Part shown: positions 7,913-15,668 of the stretch, piece by piece
How positions within the stretch are numbered: the first letter of the stretch is position 1
Layout: every line of letters starts with the position of its first letter
NCBI RefSeq assembly: GCF_023806125.1
Contig: NZ_JAMSKT010000009.1
Coordinates: 1-64,000 of the forward strand
DNA from: Clostridium caldaquaticum
GTDB lineage: Bacteria; Bacillota; Clostridia; Clostridiales; Clostridiaceae
Direction: 5' to 3'
Length of the DNA stretch: 64,000 nt
The notes under the pieces: generated by a model
What the model was told of the DNA's origin: nothing
Seen by the model: only the letters and a program-made list of their open reading frames with translations
The model's database searches: none
Made by a program: the position numbers and the translations under genes

Positions 7913-8401
7913 CTATATCCAATTAAAATGACTTCTCACAAGTGAGGCAGTATAATTTGCTGAATGTATATGAGTATCAGGTAATGTTAATGTAGGTGTT
8001 ATACTCCCAAGTTGAACAGGATTATTTGAATCTTGGAAATCAACAATCCTAGTAAAATTCCATCCAATACTTCTAAAATGGTTAATATAGTCTTCTGCTC
8101 TGTGTAACTGCCTTTTAGATTTTGGATGGATAAGACCATTAATTCTCAAACATATTAAAATATCATCATAATGTTTTTTTACCTTTTGGGTTACATAGGT
8201 TACAAATTCAGATTCGGTACAATCAGTTTCCTGAAGAGATGTAATTCTTACAAAAGTATCCTTTATAGTTCCGTTTGCATGTTGTATTTTATACACGTTT
8301 TTTCTATCTACTCCTGATAGACATCTCATTACAGAAGACTTTCTCATATTAGCTTCTCCGAGTATCACATATAAGTTTACTGCTGCTGGATTATTCACCA
8401 T
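7913..8401 (-). CDS. P-loop-like protein of unknown function (moron)
   Basis: A 162-residue protein I cannot place in a named family. It opens with LYVILGEANMRKSSVMR, a hydrophobic strand, a glycine-started loop and R-K-S-S in place of the usual GK[S/T], so it looks like a divergent Walker A nucleotide-binding loop. Later it has ILICLRING (possible Walker B-like strand) and a His-rich C-terminal segment (TLPDTHIHSANYTASLVRSHF). It follows its partner gene by 13 nt with GGGGGAACTT upstream of the ATG. The pair is inserted between terminase and portal, where prophage A has only 11 bp. Confidence 0.6.
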   Translation of the reverse strand: MVNNPAAVNLYVILGEANMRKSSVMRCLSGVDRKNVYKIQHANGTIKDTFVRITSLQETDCTESEFVTYVTQKVKKHYDDILICLRINGLIHPKSKRQLHRAEDYINHFRSIGWNFTRIVDFQDSNNPVQLGSITPTLTLPDTHIHSANYTASLVRSHFNWI

Positions 8402-8414
8402 AATAAGTTCCCCC

Positions 8415-8828
8415 TTAAACTAATATTTTTTTTATTAACTTTAACATTCTTATAGCTTTATCTGGGGTAATTTTCTCAAAATCTATTGTTTCTACTATAC
8501 TTTTGATGTACTCAAGCACCTCTAAATCTTCATTGGAAACATTATCTTCATTTCGAGTTTCTTTTAAGCAGTACATATTTCCTTTTCTGCCTTTGTTAAC
8601 TGATTGAATATTATATTTTCTTTTTACAACTTGTATGGCTTGAAATAATCCACCGTAGTTCTCCAGTTTACCATCCTTAAATGTATACCCACAAATCTTA
8701 CCTATTTCTTCAAGTTTAGCTGTATATTCTCCATTGTGCTCCTTAATTTTCGCTACTAAGGTTTTACCAATTCTTTTAACATCATCTTCACTATAAACAC
8801 CCTCGGTCCAACTTTTTTCGTAAGCCAT
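8415..8828 (-). CDS. Unknown partner protein of the two-gene module
   Basis: A 137-residue, Lys/Glu-rich protein of unknown family. The first 80 residues look like a compact helical domain (EDDVKRIGKTLVAKIKEHNG, then KLEEIGKICGYTF) reminiscent of winged-helix or small DNA-binding folds, and the C terminus is two helices ending KMLKLIKKILV-like. It is the first gene of a two-gene operon with a promoter of its own at 8899-8927. GGGAGGGTTGGTTC precedes the ATG. It is not a standard head gene. Confidence 0.55.
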   Translation of the reverse strand: MAYEKSWTEGVYSEDDVKRIGKTLVAKIKEHNGEYTAKLEEIGKICGYTFKDGKLENYGGLFQAIQVVKRKYNIQSVNKGRKGNMYCLKETRNEDNVSNEDLEVLEYIKSIVETIDFEKITPDKAIRMLKLIKKILV

Positions 8829-8898
8829 GAACCAACCCTCCCTAGTTTAGCTTATATTCTATAATATGCTGAAAGAATGGATTTAGAACCTATTTAAA

Positions 8899-8927
8899 TT
8901 AATATTTTTCTGATTTTAAAATCTCAA
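8899..8927 (-). promoter_or_regulatory. Promoter of the inserted two-gene module
   Basis: TTGAGA (8927-8922) and TATTAA (8904-8899) are spaced by exactly 17 bp on the minus strand, about 70 bp upstream of the 8828 start. It lies in the non-coding gap after the terminase gene and would drive the module independently of phage late transcription. Confidence 0.6.
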
Positions 8928-9001
8928 TTCTATTAAAATAGATTTTCCCAGTAAAAAATTCTGTTTCAATAAACTATATTAAAATGAATTCTAATAAATC
9001 A

Positions 9002-10543
9002 CTATAAAACTAAAATTCCTCTATTATCATAAACACTATCCTTTGTTTCATGCCTAATAGACCTATCTAAAGCCATAATCAAAGCAACAGCTCCATCTAT
9101 CTTTTCAGTGGACTTCTCTTTATCTGGCTTAATATTCCCTGCTGGGTCTGTTCTTACGTGAATATTATCCATCATCCATTTAAGTACTGGATGTCCTCCA
9201 TGAGCTATTCTCTTTTCAAGTGCTAATTTCATTAGTTCCTTTGTTGGTGGACTCATATCTTTATAACCTTGTCCAAAAGGAACAACCGTAAAGCCTAACC
9301 CCTCTAAGTTTTGGACCATTTGAACAGCTCCCCATCTGTCAAAAGCTATTTCTTTAATATTAAACATTGTTCCTAGCTCTTCAATAAAGCTTTCTATAAA
9401 GCCATAGTGTATTACATTTCCTTCTGTAGTTTTTACAAAGCCTTGTTTCTCCCAAACATCATAAGGAACATGGTCTCTTTTTACTCTAAGCTTTAAATTT
9501 TCTTCTGGAATCCAGAAATAGGGAAGCACATAATATTTATCATCAGCTGTTGGTGGAAATACCAATACAAACGCTGTTATATCATTTGAACTTGAAAGGT
9601 CAAGACCACCATAGCACTCTCTTCCTTTCAGTTTATCTATATCAACAGCAAAAGAACATTTATCCCATACCTCCATTGGCATCCACCTAACGGATTGTTT
9701 TACCCATTGGTTTAACCTAAGCTGTCTGAATATATTTTCTTCAGCTGGATTTTCCTTTGCACTTAGCATTGCTGCTCTAACTTTTTCTATATCAATGGTA
9801 TGACCTAATGATGGATTTGCCTTATACCAGTTGGCTTCCTCCTGCCAATCCTCCTCATCTTTGATACCATAAATAACAGGATAAAAGGTGGTATCAATCT
9901 TCTTACCTCGTAAAACATCCTCTGCCTTTTGATGTACTTCATAGCAAATAGAATTTCTATCATTTCCTGCAGTTGTTATTAAGAAAAAAAGTGGCTGCTT
10001 TCTCGCATCACCACTACCTTTAGTCATAACATCATAAAGCTCTCTACCTGGTTGTGCATGAAGCTCATCAAAAATAACTCCATGGACATTTAAACCATGC
10101 TTTGTATATGCTTCTGCCGAAAGAACTTGATAAAAGCTACCAAGAGGCATATATACTAATCGCTTCTGTGATATTACAGGTTTTATTCTTTTCTTTAAAG
10201 CTGGACACTGATCCACCATATCAACAGCTACATCAAATACTATAGAAGCCTGCTGTCTATCTGCGGCACAGCCATAAACTTCAGCTCCCCACTCATTATC
10301 TCCACAAGTTAAATAAAGAGCTACTGCTGCTGCAATCTCCGACTTCCCATTTTTCTTTGGTATTTCAATATAGGCTGTATTATACTGCCTATAACCATCT
10401 TCTTTAACAGTGCCGAAAATATCTCTTATTATTTTATCCTGCCAAGGTAAAAGATCAAAAGGAACTCCATGCCACACACCTTTTGTATGCTTAAGATTAT
10501 TAATAAACTTTACTGCCCTTTCAGCTTTCTTTACATCAAACAT
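9002..10543 (-). CDS. Terminase large subunit, prophage B
   Basis: A 513-residue TerL of the Terminase_1 family that drives DNA packaging. The ATPase part has a Walker A-like EIPKKNGKSE near residue 65 and Walker B GVIFDELHAQ; the nuclease part begins with YGGLDLSSSNDIT (RNase H fold acidic residue) and has FDRWGAVQMVQNLEG further on. It is roughly 85-90% identical to TerL at 47375-48925. It starts 5 bp after the small subunit gene, a normal terS-terL arrangement. Confidence 0.95.
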   Translation of the reverse strand: MFDVKKAERAVKFINNLKHTKGVWHGVPFDLLPWQDKIIRDIFGTVKEDGYRQYNTAYIEIPKKNGKSEIAAAVALYLTCGDNEWGAEVYGCAADRQQASIVFDVAVDMVDQCPALKKRIKPVISQKRLVYMPLGSFYQVLSAEAYTKHGLNVHGVIFDELHAQPGRELYDVMTKGSGDARKQPLFFLITTAGNDRNSICYEVHQKAEDVLRGKKIDTTFYPVIYGIKDEEDWQEEANWYKANPSLGHTIDIEKVRAAMLSAKENPAEENIFRQLRLNQWVKQSVRWMPMEVWDKCSFAVDIDKLKGRECYGGLDLSSSNDITAFVLVFPPTADDKYYVLPYFWIPEENLKLRVKRDHVPYDVWEKQGFVKTTEGNVIHYGFIESFIEELGTMFNIKEIAFDRWGAVQMVQNLEGLGFTVVPFGQGYKDMSPPTKELMKLALEKRIAHGGHPVLKWMMDNIHVRTDPAGNIKPDKEKSTEKIDGAVALIMALDRSIRHETKDSVYDNRGILVL

Positions 10544-10547
10544 GAAA

Positions 10548-11018
10548 CTAACCCATCCTTAAAAGTTCTTCCATAGGATCAGAAGTATCTCCCTTAGAAG
10601 TTCCAGCATTAATTCTAGAACGAGCTGATGGTGTTAATCCAAATTCTGAGCAGAAGTCTTTCATAATCTTTAGGTATGTCTGGGCTATTGAAACCTGTGG
10701 AACCTGCTGAATGTATCCTGATGGAGTTTTAAAAATAGTTCCATGCTTTGATAGAAATTCTTCTGCTTCTTTCCACCTTGAATATGCTTGGCAATAACCA
10801 GCAAAAGCTGCAGTATCCACTTGAGTTAACACACCTATTTGCTCTAATACCTTAGACATCCTTCTCCATTCCTTCTTGGCTTCAGGTTCAAGCCATGACG
10901 GACACTTTGGAGCTTTCTTTTCTGGCTTGGGTTCGTTTAAATTTAAAGGTCTCTTACCTGGATTACCTTCAAGAACTTTTAATGCTGTTGGTTTTGGCTT
11001 TCTTCCTCTTGTCGCCAT
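10548..11018 (-). CDS. Terminase small subunit (P27 family), prophage B
   Basis: A 156-residue P27-type small terminase with the characteristic basic N terminus (RGRKPKPTALKVLEGNPGKRP), followed by ECPSWL-like and EWRRM helices and a C-terminal LGLTPSARSRI motif. It recognises the packaging site and loads TerL. The start follows GGAGGTGAGACC. Very similar to 48918-49400. Confidence 0.95.
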   Translation of the reverse strand: MATRGRKPKPTALKVLEGNPGKRPLNLNEPKPEKKAPKCPSWLEPEAKKEWRRMSKVLEQIGVLTQVDTAAFAGYCQAYSRWKEAEEFLSKHGTIFKTPSGYIQQVPQVSIAQTYLKIMKDFCSEFGLTPSARSRINAGTSKGDTSDPMEELLRMG

Positions 11019-11110
11019 GGTCTCACCTCCTCAAAATAAAAAGACTACCCTTTCAGCCCAATGTCATTAAGTTAAGATGACATTGCCCTTTCAGCAGTCC
11101 TTCCTTATTC

Positions 11111-11830
11111 TTATTCGTTTACTTGTTTTCTAAAGGCACTGTTACCGCCCAGATTGCTTAGTAATTGATTCCTTGCTTCTTTATATCTATCCCCTATAAA
11201 ACCAAGCCTTAGAAGCCATGTTCTCATGGTGTATTTTTCATTATCAGTATTCTTCTCTTTGTAAGAAGTATGCTTTAATTTTATTGCTCCTTCATTTAAT
11301 GCTTCAGCAAATTGCCTTTTAACCTCTTCATCTTCAAGTTCATCTAAAAAATCAAACCTTATAGTTTTTTTGTTAAAGTCAAAACCTAATCCACTAGCCT
11401 TTTCAAGTCCAATTCTTAAGGCTTCAGCTTCAAAGTCCTCAAGGGTTGTAAGTCTTATACTATTTATTTCCTCTACAAATTCCTGTGTAACTATATCTTC
11501 CTGTGTTCCAAGGGCCTTTTTTATAAGGCTTTGCTTGCTACTTATCATATTTACTAGATTGCGAAGTGACGAACCTGTATGTCCATCCATGTTTAAGATT
11601 GCCTGCCTACTTAAGTTTTCCTCTTCTTTTATTTCTACCACTAATCCTTTTAAAATACTTTCAAGCTCCAGTTCAATCCCTGAAGAATTTCTAATTTTAC
11701 CTTCTCTATCTACTAAATATGATTCCCCTTGATTGGTTTCAATTTGGTAAGCAAAACTTGGTGCTCCTAAATATTTAGGCTTAACATCAAAGTGCTCTCC
11801 AAGCGCTTTTAGGATTTCTTTTTTATCCAT
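11111..11830 (-). CDS. Phage protein sharing its C-terminal domain with the amidoligase of prophage A
   Basis: A 239-residue protein. The N-terminal half (ILKALGEHFDVKPKYLGAP, then a Glu-rich region) resembles virulence-related or YoqD-like phage proteins, without a catalytic motif I can point to. The middle (SSLRNLVNMISSKQSLIKKAL) and C terminus (NEKYTMRTWLLRLGFIGD, then GGNSAFRK) match corresponding segments of the amidoligase at 50213-51106 (SLKNLINLIASKEDLIYKAL; NEKYTFRCWMLRLGLIGE; GNSAWRH), but the ATP-grasp-like amidoligase core around HIHVDG is absent. ATG 11830 is chosen because CAGGAGG precedes it. It occupies the same genomic slot, upstream of the terminase. Confidence 0.6.
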   Translation of the reverse strand: MDKKEILKALGEHFDVKPKYLGAPSFAYQIETNQGESYLVDREGKIRNSSGIELELESILKGLVVEIKEEENLSRQAILNMDGHTGSSLRNLVNMISSKQSLIKKALGTQEDIVTQEFVEEINSIRLTTLEDFEAEALRIGLEKASGLGFDFNKKTIRFDFLDELEDEEVKRQFAEALNEGAIKLKHTSYKEKNTDNEKYTMRTWLLRLGFIGDRYKEARNQLLSNLGGNSAFRKQVNE

Positions 11831-11860
11831 TATAAAAACCTCCTGTACTTTTGTTACATA

Positions 11861-11892
11861 CATTAATCACTCTAAAGTACAGATTTATCAAG
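11861..11892 (-). promoter_or_regulatory. Conserved 32-bp upstream element, copy 1
   Basis: On the minus strand CTTGATAAATCTGTA leads into CTTTAGAGTGATTAATG, immediately upstream of the 11830 gene. The same 32-bp layout with invariant TTTAGAGTGAT and CTTGA occurs at 12278-12309 and 29145-29176. TTGATA with a 17-bp spacer to GATTAA would make a promoter; the conserved TTTAGAGTGAT looks like a regulator site between them. Confidence 0.55.
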
Positions 11893-11933
11893 TATTTTCT
11901 AAGCTAAAAAAGCCCTTGTTTTAGGGCCTTCTT

Positions 11934-12245
11934 CTACTTTTCTATCGCTGTATATCTTGGGTATGTGTATCCTTCCGAGTCTACTAAAATACTTTTCTTT
12001 GTTTTTGAATTTTTAACTCTTATGCATCTCAGCTCTCCTTTTTCGTTGCAACCACCATCTTCTTTGTTTATCCAAGGCTGGTCTTTGCAGAAGTCTTTTG
12101 CAAATTCTTTAAATTCCTCATCGCTTAGTTCAATTTCTTTTGTAACTTCGTAGGCTGTTCCTTTTGCTCCATCCTTCTTAGCTTCTTTTGTAAGCTCCTT
12201 AAGTTCCTTTAAATTTAAAACCTTTCTTCCAAATAATGCTTTCAT
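11934..12245 (-). CDS. Small phage protein of unknown function
   Basis: A 103-residue charged protein starting MKALFGRKVLNLKELKEL at ATG 12245, which has a good CTTGGAGGTAAGAA site; longer versions of the ORF run into the promoter element. Two helical segments are followed by DQPWINKEDGGCNEKGELRCIRV and a C-terminal TYPRYTAIEK. I do not recognise a family. It has its own copy of the conserved upstream element at 12278-12309 and lies between the methylase and the amidoligase-related gene, an accessory slot. Confidence 0.6.
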   Translation of the reverse strand: MKALFGRKVLNLKELKELTKEAKKDGAKGTAYEVTKEIELSDEEFKEFAKDFCKDQPWINKEDGGCNEKGELRCIRVKNSKTKKSILVDSEGYTYPRYTAIEK

Positions 12246-12277
12246 TTTCTTACCTCCAAGTGTGTTTTTTGTTATAC

Positions 12278-12309
12278 TATATATCACTCTAAAACACATA
12301 TATATCAAG
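12278..12309 (-). promoter_or_regulatory. Conserved 32-bp upstream element, copy 2
   Basis: Minus strand CTTGATATATATGTG followed by TTTTAGAGTGATATATA, 32 nt upstream of the 12245 start. TTGATA and GATATA are 17 bp apart. See the copies at 11861-11892 and 29145-29176. Confidence 0.55.
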
Positions 12310-12313
12310 CATT

Positions 12314-13558
12314 TTATTCACTTTTTGATACATCTTTATATGCTATTTTTTCACCATCTCTAAGTAAGAAAACACCCTCTTCTCCTGCTGTTTCAATATA
12401 TCTTTTAACAATAACATCACAGTATTTTTCATCAAGCTCTACAGCATAGCATATTCTACCGGTCTGCTCACAAGCAATTAAAGTAGAACCACTACCTGCA
12501 AAAGGCTCGTATATAATACAGTTAGTCATGCTACTATTTTGAATTGGATACGCCATTAAAGGTACTGGTTTCATTGTTGGATGGTCTGGACTCTTAGTTG
12601 GTCTATCAAAATTCCATACAGTTGTTTGCTTTCTATCTGCATACCATCTGTGTTTTCCTGTAGGCTTCCAACCATAGAGCACAGGTTCATGCTGCCATTG
12701 ATAATCGCTCCTACCAAGAACTAAGCTTTGCTTAACCCAAATACAAACATTAGCAAGATGAAAGCCTGTGTTTTTGAAAGCTTTTCTAAAATTTAAGCCT
12801 TCAGTATCTGCATGAAATATATAAGCTCCTGCTCCATCATCAAGAACAGTAAACATATTTTTATAGGCTGCAAGTAAGAAATCATAAAACTTACTGTCCT
12901 CCATGTGATCATTTTTAATAACTCTTTCATTTTCTTTCCCAACTGAATAATTAACATTATAGGGTGGATCTGTTACACAAAGATTTGCTTTCTTTCCATC
13001 CATTAATTTTTCAACATCTGAAAGCTTAGTGCTGTCACCACAAATTAATCTATGCTTTCCTAAAAGCCATATATCTCCTGTTTTTGAAATAGGTTCTTTA
13101 ATATCCTCTAAAGCTTTATCTGCATCAAAGTCATCATCATTAACATCTTTATCATGGACTTTTGAAAATAAGTCTTCTATTTCAGCAGCATCAAATCCTG
13201 TAAGTGATACATCAAACATTGATTTATCTAGGTCTTCTAAAAGTTCAGCAAGCTTTGGCATATCCCAATCCCCACTAACTTTATTAAGAGCAATATTTAA
13301 TGCTTTTTCTTCAGCTTCCTCCATATCAACAACTACACAATCTATTTCAGTTGCTCCTCGCTCTTTTAATATTTTAAACCTCTGATGCCCACCAACTATA
13401 TGACCTGTCCTCTTATTCCAGATTACAGGTTCAACATATCCAAAGGTTTCAATAGATCTTTTTAATTTCTCGTATTCTGGGTCACCCGGTTTTAGATTTT
13501 TTCTTGGATTATATTTTGCTGGATTAAGTTTATCAACAGTTATCCTCTGAATATCCAT
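12314..13558 (-). CDS. ParB-domain DNA methyltransferase, prophage B
   Basis: A 414-residue fusion of an N-terminal ParB/Srx-type domain (residues 1-95; LNPAKYNPRKN, GGHQR) with a beta-class N4/N6 DNA methyltransferase, in which DPPY (motif IV) precedes the SAM-binding FAGSGST (motif I). Such phage genes protect phage DNA or modify the packaging region. Start ATG 13558 has GAGGAAGGTGAACAA in front. It is closely similar to 53900-55138. It ends 5 bp upstream of the regulatory element at 12278-12309. Confidence 0.9.
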   Translation of the reverse strand: MDIQRITVDKLNPAKYNPRKNLKPGDPEYEKLKRSIETFGYVEPVIWNKRTGHIVGGHQRFKILKERGATEIDCVVVDMEEAEEKALNIALNKVSGDWDMPKLAELLEDLDKSMFDVSLTGFDAAEIEDLFSKVHDKDVNDDDFDADKALEDIKEPISKTGDIWLLGKHRLICGDSTKLSDVEKLMDGKKANLCVTDPPYNVNYSVGKENERVIKNDHMEDSKFYDFLLAAYKNMFTVLDDGAGAYIFHADTEGLNFRKAFKNTGFHLANVCIWVKQSLVLGRSDYQWQHEPVLYGWKPTGKHRWYADRKQTTVWNFDRPTKSPDHPTMKPVPLMAYPIQNSSMTNCIIYEPFAGSGSTLIACEQTGRICYAVELDEKYCDVIVKRYIETAGEEGVFLLRDGEKIAYKDVSKSE

Positions 13559-13704
13559 TTGTTCACCTTCCTCAAAATTAATAAAAAACACCCCAAAAAG
13601 CATATGTTTTTACATCACTTTTTTAAGGTGCAACCTATCTTAAGCCCTGAAAAATTCAAGGCTCTATATTTTCAAGGCCTGCCTTATCCCCCCTCTGGAA
13701 TATT

Positions 13705-13735
13705 GCGATTTTTAGTACGAAGGGGCCCACCCGAC
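13705..13735. other. cos-like conserved element, prophage B
   Basis: A 31-bp GC-rich element in AT-rich DNA, reading GCGATTTTTAGTACG then AAGGGGCCCACCCGAC. It matches 24 of 31 positions of 55846-55876 in prophage A, including the CGAAGGG and CCCGAC blocks, and lies at the same place just past the HNH gene. A C6-C7 run precedes both copies by about 15-20 bp. In HK97-type phages the cohesive-end site lies near the HNH and terminase genes, so this is a cos candidate. Confidence 0.5.
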
Positions 13736-13799
13736 CTTTGGCAAAGGAGCTGTAGAGATTTATATCTCCCTCCCCTTGTCCAAATCCAATCAATGAGTA

Positions 13800-14192
13800 T
13801 TAAGTGTTTGAATAAGAATAAACAATATTCTTTCTTCCAAACCTACCATCTTCCTTTGCCGTCTTTCTGTCATGACACTCTTTGCATAAAGGTTGCCAGT
13901 TGCTTTGGTTCCAGAACAAACCTTCATCACCTTTGTGAGCTTTAATATGATCTACAACAGTTGCTGCTTTAATAACACCTTTAGCTTTACACTCAACACA
14001 AAGAGGATGTTGCTGTAAGAATTCCTTTCTCAGCTTCTTCCACCTACTTGTGTTGTATAAATGTTTGAAAGGTCTATTTGTCTTATTGTATTCACTATCA
14101 ACTTGTTTCTGGTGTTTTTCACAGTACCTTCCTTCGGTTAGTTCAGGACATCCTCTGAAACTACAAGGCTTTCTTGGTTTTCTTGGACACAT
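13800..14192 (-). CDS. HNH endonuclease, prophage B
   Basis: A 130-residue HNH nuclease. An N-terminal zinc-like cluster (CSFRGCPEL, YCEKH) precedes the HNH core: HPLCVECKAKG, VVDHIKAHKGDEGLFW and N-W-Q-P-L-C-x-x-C-H-D-R-K. Phage HNH proteins of this type work with terminase at cos. ATG 14192 is preceded by AAAGGAGTAAAAGAA; the gene overlaps the preceding small gene by 32 nt. The equivalent in prophage A is at 55978-56358. Confidence 0.92.
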   Translation of the reverse strand: MCPRKPRKPCSFRGCPELTEGRYCEKHQKQVDSEYNKTNRPFKHLYNTSRWKKLRKEFLQQHPLCVECKAKGVIKAATVVDHIKAHKGDEGLFWNQSNWQPLCKECHDRKTAKEDGRFGRKNIVYSYSNT

Positions 14193-14379
14193 TTCTTTTA
14201 CTCCTTTTTCTTCTATCATCGCAAGTTGTCCTAGCTTTTGGAACAACTACAGTTTCCTTTGTAACAGTAACCTGTTCTGGTATATCTTCTTTCATGATGC
14301 ACCTTGGAAAGATACAGAATAAAATGTTTGAACTGATCTTGTTGCTCCAAATACACCTTTTACATTTATGAATAGCCAT
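14161..14379 (-). CDS. Small Cys-rich phage protein
   Basis: A 72-residue protein beginning MAIHKCKRCIW with a second pair of cysteines in ILFCIFPRC, so a CxxC-(x)13-CxxxxC metal-binding knuckle is likely. The rest is basic (DDRRKRSKRNVSKKTKKAL). Short proteins of this layout are common next to HNH genes in clostridial phages, but the role is unknown. The ATG at 14379 follows TTGGAGGAATAGAT. Its 3' end overlaps the HNH gene. Confidence 0.6.
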   Translation of the reverse strand: MAIHKCKRCIWSNKISSNILFCIFPRCIMKEDIPEQVTVTKETVVVPKARTTCDDRRKRSKRNVSKKTKKAL

Positions 14380-14454
14380 ATCTATTCCTCCAAATAAAAA
14401 AGCTCCCAAGGGAATATCCTCAGAAGCTATATCTAAATCATTTAATTTTTCTTA

Positions 14455-14488
14455 TTTAAAAAACCTCTCAGATTTCTCCAAGAGGTTT
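14455..14488 (-). terminator. Intrinsic terminator after the EVE-like gene
   Basis: Minus-strand AAACCTCT pairs with AGAGGTTT across a 12-nt loop and is followed by TTTTAAAT. It closes the transcript of the 14599-15066 gene before the next phage gene starts. Confidence 0.75.
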
Positions 14489-14598
14489 ATGTATATTTCT
14501 ACACTTTAAATTATAACATAGATTTTCTGTTTTGTTCCTATCCATTTTCAATACATTTTTAGTATGTTTCCTAACCCTTTCACTAACTGTTTCCTCAC

Positions 14599-15066
14599 CT
14601 ATCCCTGTATTAACTCGTTAAAAAGTTCTTCCCCTCTTTTTCTCATCGGATTATTTTCTCCTAATTTCTGAATTCTAATTGGTGCTCCACCTTTATCTAC
14701 AAGGACTTCATCTTTTGGAACATACCATTTTACTCTTCTGCAATGCTGTACATCCCAACTGTAACTATCTACCTTATCAAATATTGGTTCAAATCTATAT
14801 GGACTTATAACTTCACCAACAGCTAATATCTTCCACGTTTGTGTATTTGGATTTTTAATATGCTTTAATATAAATCTATCTCCAATTTGTACTTCCTCAG
14901 CAAAAACCTTAACTAAATCACCATCTCTGCCCATTTTTTCATACTCGTTTTTATTATCAAAATAATCTCCTTCAGCTCCTGGTCCTATTAGAGCTACATT
15001 TAATTTTATAAAAATATCTACCAAATTTGTATCTCCGTCTCCTGCTGATATCTGCCAATAATTCAT
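14599..15066 (-). CDS. EVE/PUA-like domain protein (moron)
   Basis: A 155-residue protein that appears to be one EVE/PUA-type domain: MNYWQISAGDG at the start, a GD-rich beta segment (VQIGDRFILKHI), ILAVGEV and a C-terminal SWDVQHCRRVKWYVP. The hydrophobic strand pattern, the WQI opening and the RRVKW ending are like the EVE-type modules attached to McrB-like restriction proteins, which bind modified bases. Here it is stand-alone. ATG 15066 is used (GGGGGATGTTGAG upstream). It has terminators on both sides and a TATAAT box upstream, so it is transcribed on its own. Confidence 0.55.
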   Translation of the reverse strand: MNYWQISAGDGDTNLVDIFIKLNVALIGPGAEGDYFDNKNEYEKMGRDGDLVKVFAEEVQIGDRFILKHIKNPNTQTWKILAVGEVISPYRFEPIFDKVDSYSWDVQHCRRVKWYVPKDEVLVDKGGAPIRIQKLGENNPMRKRGEELFNELIQG

Positions 15067-15101
15067 CTCAACATCCCCCATTTTGTAATATTTTCCCCTT
15101 T

Positions 15102-15128
15102 ATTATATCACTATTTAACACACAACAA
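15102..15128 (-). promoter_or_regulatory. Putative promoter of the EVE-like gene
   Basis: A perfect TATAAT (15107-15102) lies 35 bp upstream of the 15066 start. The best -35 is TTGTTG (15128-15123) at a short 15-bp spacing, so the -10 carries most of the weight. Confidence 0.45.
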
Positions 15129-15157
15129 AATAAAAGACCAGCTATATTGCCAGTCTT
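15129..15157 (-). terminator. Terminator of the sigma-like gene
   Basis: On the minus strand AAGACTGGC pairs with GCTGGTCTT around AATATA and runs into TTATTTTG. The hairpin begins inside the last codons of the 15142-15621 gene. Confidence 0.7.
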
Positions 15158-15621
15158 CCTATTTCATACATTTCAGTTATTTCAGCTACTGCCTTTCTTT
15201 TATATTTACTAATTGTATTTTCACTTATAAATAAATTTCTACTTATATCGCTCCATCCTATTTTGTCTATATAAACACTTTTAATAACATCTTTTAGCTT
15301 TGGTTGAAGCCTATCGATACAGTAATTTAATCTCTTAATTTCAAACTCCGTAGCCTTAATCATTTTTCTTATTTCTTCCTTAGCTTCGCTATTCATTCTT
15401 TTAGCCACCTCAGTATATATCAATGCTATTTTGCAAGTTTTATCTGATATTCTATAAGCTGCTACTCTTTCTTCATTCCCTGTTGAGAAATTCATGACAT
15501 CTATCATTTCTTCTGGAACTAATTCCTCAAAGGTTTCAAGTTCAAACTTCAATTGTTCAATATCCTTTAAAATCTCATTATAGTTTTCAAGTAAATACTC
15601 AACGTATTCTTTAGTCTCCAC
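15142..15621 (-). CDS. Sigma-70 region 4-like phage regulator
   Basis: A 159-residue protein with a long coiled-coil N-terminal region and a C-terminal helix-turn-helix (RLQPKLKDVIKSVYIDKIGWSDISRNLFISENTISKYKRKAVAEI) that reads like sigma-70 region 4. Its length and position, just before the late genes, match ArpU/RinA-type late transcription regulators. It likely turns on the packaging and head operon of prophage B. Prophage A has a different protein, 56854-57258, with the same layout. Confidence 0.7.
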   Translation of the reverse strand: METKEYVEYLLENYNEILKDIEQLKFELETFEELVPEEMIDVMNFSTGNEERVAAYRISDKTCKIALIYTEVAKRMNSEAKEEIRKMIKATEFEIKRLNYCIDRLQPKLKDVIKSVYIDKIGWSDISRNLFISENTISKYKRKAVAEITEMYEIGRLAI

Positions 15622-15668
15622 ATTTGTTCCCCCTCTCTTTTACTCACATACTACAATTCTTCCAACAC

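Noticed and set aside
13559-13945. 128-codon plus-strand ORF over the cos-like region
   Set aside because: Overlaps the methylase start and HNH end in antisense; contains the non-coding conserved element.
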